A stretch of 64,000 nt of DNA from Clavelina lepadiformis (lineage: Eukaryota > Chordata > Ascidiacea > Aplousobranchia > Clavelinidae): NCBI RefSeq assembly GCF_947623445.1, contig NC_135241.1, positions 5,272,501-5,336,500 of the forward strand. Direction: 5' to 3'. The notes beneath the pieces are model-generated. The model searched no databases, was not told the origin of the DNA, and worked only from the letters and a program-made list of their open reading frames with translations. Each line of letters starts with the position of its first letter. Within the stretch, counting starts at the first letter, position 1. Both the position numbers and the translations under genes were made by a program. Below, one piece after another: positions 58,801 through 64,000 of this stretch.

Positions 58801-61694
58801 GGGCATCCTCCGCTGTACTCGTTAGAAGACGTAGTTGGTCATTTCGTTGATCAAAGTCAAAGCGGGTATGTGCCCCTGACTGGGACGTGTAACATGTACG
58901 ACGATACCATAGCAAGTGAGTATTTGTAAGATTATCCCCATTGTTATAAAATGGTTAGCTATAGTTACGCCCGAGTGCCACAAGGAATTCATTCAATTCT
59001 TTGTTTTGCAAGAAAACAAAACCTTTTCTAAAGTACCCCGTTGTTCTGATTGTGTTACTTTTGCCCAACTGTTCATACCTAGACACTTGAGCTTTTTTAG
59101 TAAACAACAGAGTTCAATATATAAGTTCTACATTGCTAAATTTACTGCAAGTATAGATTTGACGTATAGCCAGCATGTGTGCATATAATCTATAAATAAA
59201 TTTACTTACTTAGCTATAGTTCGAAATGGTTTCACGGAAAGGCTTGTTGCCATTAAGTCACTTCTGCATACAATGTCTATAGTATCATTAAGTATACGGT
59301 ATGTTACACTCTCACAGCTATGTCACAAACAACGTAAACCTCGCATAATACAATTAACTGTTTGATTGCTTTTGGGTATAAAAAAGTCTATTACTACTCA
59401 AGTATATACACAAAAACATTTTTTATATATTAAATCTAAAATAACACGATACGTTCAGCGAGATATGCGTTAAACTAAAGGAGATTATTTTCTCAGGTGC
59501 ACCACCTACTGGCGGTAATCCTGTTGTGGACCGCAGCTTAAAAAGAAAAAGTAAGTATGCAAGACAAAAACGTTTTAACACAAAACGTGATGAAAAATAC
59601 GATACGTGGAATGGAAATGCTTAACAATTTGCAGCAATGTGCTCAATTAAATGCTCATAACGGCTATGTTATATAAAGCGCTGAATCAACCGAATTATCA
59701 AAATCATGGTCACGGCAAAGAATATTACAACGTCTCCCAGGACATTCAACAAGAAACGCCTGCCCATGGAGCTTCAAAAGCCAGCGGCAGGAGGCAAAAC
59801 TATGGTAAAAATACAGTGTTGTGTAGCATACTAGCAGCGTTTGTTACTTTTCCTAGTTTGTAAAAAAGAGTGGGCTGTTGGTGGAGATAAAATTAAGCCT
59901 CGAGCGCAACTCCTCTGCATCCTCATCGGCAGCTATGCTTGAGGGTGGAACAAAAATTGAACTGTTTTCGAATTGCACACGTATTTGGCGAGCAATAACA
60001 CAATGGAATAGGTCACGCTTGGGTTGGTACGAAAACAACAACCTCGCACGTACACAGAATACGCGTAATAGCCAACAGAAACAAAACGAATTGATAAACA
60101 TAATGTAACATTGTGTATTGCACATAATTGAAGGGAAAAGCAGCAATATTAAACATAAAGGTTTACAAGTAGTTTAAATAATTCACTGACGATGTTTTGA
60201 AGCACATAAATTAGTGTGTAATTTGGAACAGTTAGACTAGTATCGTGGCTGGGATAAGCCGGGGAAGCGATCGCTTTTCCTGAGAGTATACTTTTACAAA
60301 TTTGACGTCATTTTAACTAAACGCTTTCTCAGGTTTAATTCAAGAGTAAGATAAAAATTGATTTTTATTTGTTGTTAAATACGTAATAGCCATGTAAAAA
60401 CTTTCTGCAGTGATTATTGTACTTCAATTTAAATTTTTCGCTTTGTGCTCGGTCTTCTGCTATGCGCTTGTACCAGCTGACCACGTAATAGGAAAACTAC
60501 AGCAAAGGCTGACACTATAATTCTTTGCCACCGAACAGTTTCTTTTGTACGTCATACATATACCTAATATCAGCTATAAATCTCATTCATAATGAAATAG
60601 TTACTGAAATTTACAGAAGTGAAATACAAGGGAGCATATTGTAACTACAACTATAACTACTGTAAAGGATTTTACGAAACTATTTGTTGAAAGCTGTCCT
60701 TTCTCCAAGTCCAAGACCCAAGGCTGTCTCGAATATATTTGTTCCACAATACTGATATTGTGATTGTCTACTCCAGGGTTTCCCAAACGGGGGGCATGAG
60801 CAGATGACTCACTAGTGAGCTATAGCGTAGGAGGAAAAGCGGGATACAAGTTTCTCACATTTTGGTGATTGTGCTCGCTGTGCAAAATTAGCGGCACGAA
60901 GGCTACTGCACATGCAGTAGTGAAGTAAAAAGTGTTTTGCAATCAATAATAATCTACATTTTTTATTGATGAGCAGAGGGTCACGGATTCTGAGGGTCAC
61001 TGGAAGGGGGCCACGAACCATGAAATGTTGAGCACTACTGGTCTACTCTATTATGACTGCACTTTTTTAGCATATAAAATTAGGGTGAATGTATTGCAAT
61101 CATAGTTGCATATAACTGGCCTTTTCTGGGCATATTTTAGCGGAAGCCTCCAAGTAAAACATCGTTTAACTTATAAAATTTAAAATTTTAGTTAAATAAA
61201 ACCAAACATAAATTATTTTGATGACCAACATATGGAAGAACGACTTGTTTAAACAAAAATTGGTCATCCAATGTCTTCTTTTTTGGCTTTTAATCAAAAA
61301 GGCTACAAAACTATTACGTTAAGTCCGCTTTAAAAATAGGCCCACATTATGGGCCATTCGGAAAAAAAACCGAATTTGAATTACAGTAGCTGTTATCCAA
61401 ATTTCTGTCACTATTCGAAATGTGGGGTGGGTAGGTGGAACTTAAGTAAGGTTTGTAATCTTTGCCCTTTGGGCCAAAATTAAATTTGTACTTATCAGTG
61501 TATTACTCCCTCAAACAAAGAGCCCATTAGTAAACATCCCGGCTGTCCACCCAGAGTCTAGACGATGTTAATGATTAACTCTGCAATTCATACACCGTGT
61601 TTCAGATTTGCACATGCTGGGAAATCATAGCAGTTCGCAAGCAAACTCTGTTCCCAGACTTCCAGAAGAGCCGGGATACCAAGATTTCTCGTAG
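55829..61694 (+). CDS. STAP1: STAP-family signal-transducing adaptor (PH and SH2 domains)
   Basis: Twelve exons: 55829-55906, 56170-56259, 56428-56534, 57029-57119, 57309-57389, 57527-57727, 57924-57967, 58241-58405, 58722-58915, 59497-59550, 59679-59804, 61606-61694; 439 residues. The PH domain (about 15-125; FAGWIHVK, KEIRLFT, DKWFLYLQAVGL) is followed by LPGQIQELRDIINE, nearly as in human STAP1 (LPGQ..KL.E.LE). Next come MYLEL, a Ser-Pro-Ile triplet repeat, and PPPPVP at about 217-222. The SH2 domain (about 232-342; WLFDSTDVSRLEAE, GNLLVRRRP with the phosphotyrosine-binding Arg, YKHFLVKE) is followed by a tail with tyrosines in NYQN, YYNV and GYQDF contexts. STAP proteins act beneath receptor and Tec/Src kinases. 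The tail and the SPI repeat are longer than in human STAP1 (295 residues). Start chosen at 55,829 because it leaves a short leader before the PH fold; an in-frame ATG at 55,736 is possible. Confidence 0.93.
60774..61040. mobile_element. hAT-type non-autonomous element in the last STAP intron
   Basis: Flanked by a perfect 8-bp duplication GTCTACTC (60,766-60,773 and 61,041-61,048). The ends CAGGGTTTCCCAA and TTGAGCACTACTG are a weak inverted pair (CAG ... CTG), as in many hAT copies. Within, GGGTCACTGGAAGGGGGCC is reminiscent of hAT coding remnants, but no transposase is present. Confidence 0.82.
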
Positions 61695-64000
61695 TGGTTA
61701 TCATTTCAAATTTTAGAAGCCCCAACAGGAATAGATATGTCATGAATTCGATTCATGTACAAACTATAACTGAATAGTTCTGATTACTTTCGACTATATT
61801 ACGTTGGACTTGCTATACATGAAAACTATACCTTAACTGTGTATTACAAAGCCAATAATGCAATCTAGTAAATTATCGGTAAAATTTGAATGGTTTTACC
61901 CAATGCATGATTACTGTTCTTTCTTTTTCTAATCACTGTAAACTTTGTACTGTATCACGAATTGTACTTTTTCATTTTGTTGCTTGCAAATTTTGATGCC
62001 GCATTAATAACTTTTGTTTATGACAGTGGCATATACATAAAAAAGTTCTGTTGTTTGGCTGTCAAACTTTGCGATATAGTTAACAATTCTAGCAAAACAA
62101 CTTATTTCAATCTTAACTGCAATTAAAAACGGTAGGCTGTATCCTCAGCATTTTTGATCTTTTTTTTTAACATAGATAAAAACAACTGTCATTTTTAAGA
62201 CAGCTTCATTTCAAACCAACCTAAAATATTATCACATTTATTTTCCAAAAACAACAGTAATGTACATAACAAAGTAAAATAACACCAGACTCGATTTGTA
62301 TAATGTTTCGCATATACATTTCGCCTATACAGTTAGGCATCACTAGTCTGTCAAAATAAATAATATAATTTTAAAACGCGATGTTACAGGCCGCTGCTGA
62401 ATATCCAGAGATCCAGTGTTTGTTTACCTGCTTATTGTATTATTAACAAATTCACGATAGACAAATTTTTGTGTTCCCTGGATCAATATTCGACAAACTT
62501 GAGAGAACAAGTTGGGACATGAAACGTCGCAAGCACCGGATAAATGCATTTTTCCAATCTACATCGTATGTGGAAGTCCATCGTTACGAAATCAACCGAT
62601 CATCTATTACAATTGTTTATCATGGGGTTTTCAGACGCAACAAGAGCAAAACGTGCTTAGGGTAATGCTGTACGTTGAAATTACCAACGAAAAATATAAG
62701 GCTTATATTTACTTGGATAGAATTAGGCCTGATAAACATGATGAAGTAAAGATGAACACATCAAAACCACTATATGTTTAAAAATTGAAAACATTATACA
62801 ACTGAGTTGACACTAAAGATAACGCAACCCAATCACCAAAAGTTATGGCAATTGTAAGTATATTATTCAATAACAAATTGTAAATATATCAAAGAACATG
62901 ACGAGAATTAATTAATTGAAAAAACGTCTGCTCTGATCTACACAAATCACTTCAAGATGTGAAACCATGACCTTGAAACGAGCAGGGTTGGTCAATACTG
63001 CCACCAGAACGTGAGATTTGTACAACGTTCTGTTGCTGTTTCATAACAGCATTAAAAGTTGATAAGCACCCAGTTGACTAATGGCCTTTGATCAGATCAG
63101 GATCTAAGCTATATGCGTTAGCAAAAATCGTATTTTTTTATTTCAAGTATTAATTATGTTCTAATAAAGTTACTTGTTAGTTGCTTTTTAAGATCTTGAC
63201 ATAAAAGATTTGAAAATAGCAAGATTAAAATTTGAAAGTGGGTTGCCACTGTGAAAAAAGACAAGAAAAGGAATACTTGCAAAAATAACCAGTTAACTAA
63301 AGGTAATGATTAATTAGTTCAATATTATAACGCCGACAAAGACGAAATGCGGTTAACAGAATGAACATTTCTAAACAGAATAAAGCTAAAGACAGTAACT
63401 TTTGGAATGTTTACGGAAGGATTACTCATTAATACAGTCAACGCAAAGAGTTTAACCTTTTTCGACTAGAATTAACCTATCTTTAGCGCAGCGATGACTT
63501 TAACTGCACTTAGCACAATGATTTGATCGATAACTGGAAGCATTAATTTTGCATGTTAGGTTATAATTTTGATTTTGTTACCACATAACTGCGGATTTGG
63601 TTGAAACTTTCATAATAAAAATAAAAATTTTTTCCAAATTTATGAGAATTAGTTTACTTAAAACTTAGGAGAAATAAGAAACATCAGTATAACCAGTCAA
63701 AAGCATTGCAGGAACGACGCACAAACTTTGCAATGCAAAAAAAACGCGATAAAAAGACAAAATACATCTTTAGGCTTACGGAACTACTTTTCGGGAAATT
63801 TAAACGTCAAAATCAGAGGCGTGAGTATACAAAAAGATCTATTTTCTTGAACTAACTTTAAGTAGATGAAGAGTAATTAGTATTTTGTTGATGTAGCATT
63901 ATACTGCATACAGTATTTCTTAAAGTTTATTACAGTGTATAATTAGGAATTAATTTTACTTAGACAAAACCAGCAAAGTATTACGTGCAACTGAAAGGTC
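61695..64000. other. 3' flank of STAP and unannotated right edge
   Basis: Contains the STAP 3' UTR; a candidate AATAAA lies at about 62,355. Two overlapping open stretches (62,471-62,665 and 62,512-62,781, plus) have no start or splice support. At 63,733-63,820 an ATG opens a Lys/Arg-rich 29-codon stretch (MQKKRDKKTKYIF) ending at a consensus donor (GAGGC then GTGAGT). It may be the first exon of a gene continuing off the right edge, at low confidence. Confidence 0.35.

Noticed and set aside
62471..62781. Two overlapping plus-strand ORFs
   Set aside because: Neither has a convincing start or splice context and they overlap in different frames, so at most one could be real.

Overview
The window looks like nuclear DNA of a compact, AT-rich chordate genome. 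An ascidian tunicate of the Ciona kind is my best guess. Genes have many short exons with GT/AG introns of about 100-500 bp. The proteins are deuterostome in character: a RalGAP alpha subunit close to the human sequence, a collagen-fibrinogen lectin (ficolin), a steryl-sulfatase-type arylsulfatase and a STAP-family PH-SH2 adaptor. I saw no rRNA, tRNA, CRISPR array or bacterial operon. The species cannot be fixed from the sequence alone.

Layout. (1) 1-19,860, minus strand: thirty exons coding the first 1,389 residues of RALGAPA; the Rap/RalGAP catalytic domain lies beyond the left edge. Its introns hold an unexplained 183-codon open exon (1,671-2,219), a 2.1-kb terminal-inverted-repeat element with a decayed gene, and a 422-bp hAT-type element. 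(2) 19,861-25,610: intergenic DNA, a degenerate tandem array (about 22.06-23.58 kb), and a sulfatase pseudogene that kept its exon layout but lost the exons with the catalytic Cys. (3) 26.8-31.1 kb, plus: two tandemly duplicated two-exon genes for about 255-residue proteins. Each exon codes one copy of a module carrying, in copy 1 only, a DNRRL/NNRRL motif like the GERR motif of the ParB/sulfiredoxin fold. This pair is the most interesting, least described part of the window. (4) 33.1-33.5 kb: a remnant fusing the end of a ficolin exon 1 to a sulfatase last exon. (5) 34.9-36.7 kb: ficolin-like lectin. (6) 38.1-42.3 kb: intact sulfatase. (7) 42.3-48.7 kb: mostly non-genic, one shared repeat. 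(8) 48.77-50.04 kb: a three-exon disordered protein behind a perfect CRE palindrome. (9) 53.6-54.8 kb: a candidate two-exon gene. (10) 55.8-61.7 kb: a twelve-exon STAP orthologue. (11) The last 2.3 kb holds only weak open stretches.

Functionally the window mixes housekeeping signalling (RalGAP on Ral GTPases; STAP downstream of tyrosine kinases) with extracellular or secretory-pathway carbohydrate/sulfate biology (ficolin, sulfatase). The ficolin and sulfatase loci have been duplicated and decayed together, as the remnants at 24-25.6 kb and 33 kb show. All exon boundaries come from reading splice consensus and reading-frame continuity by eye. For the six main gene models the exon lengths sum to whole codons, which supports them.
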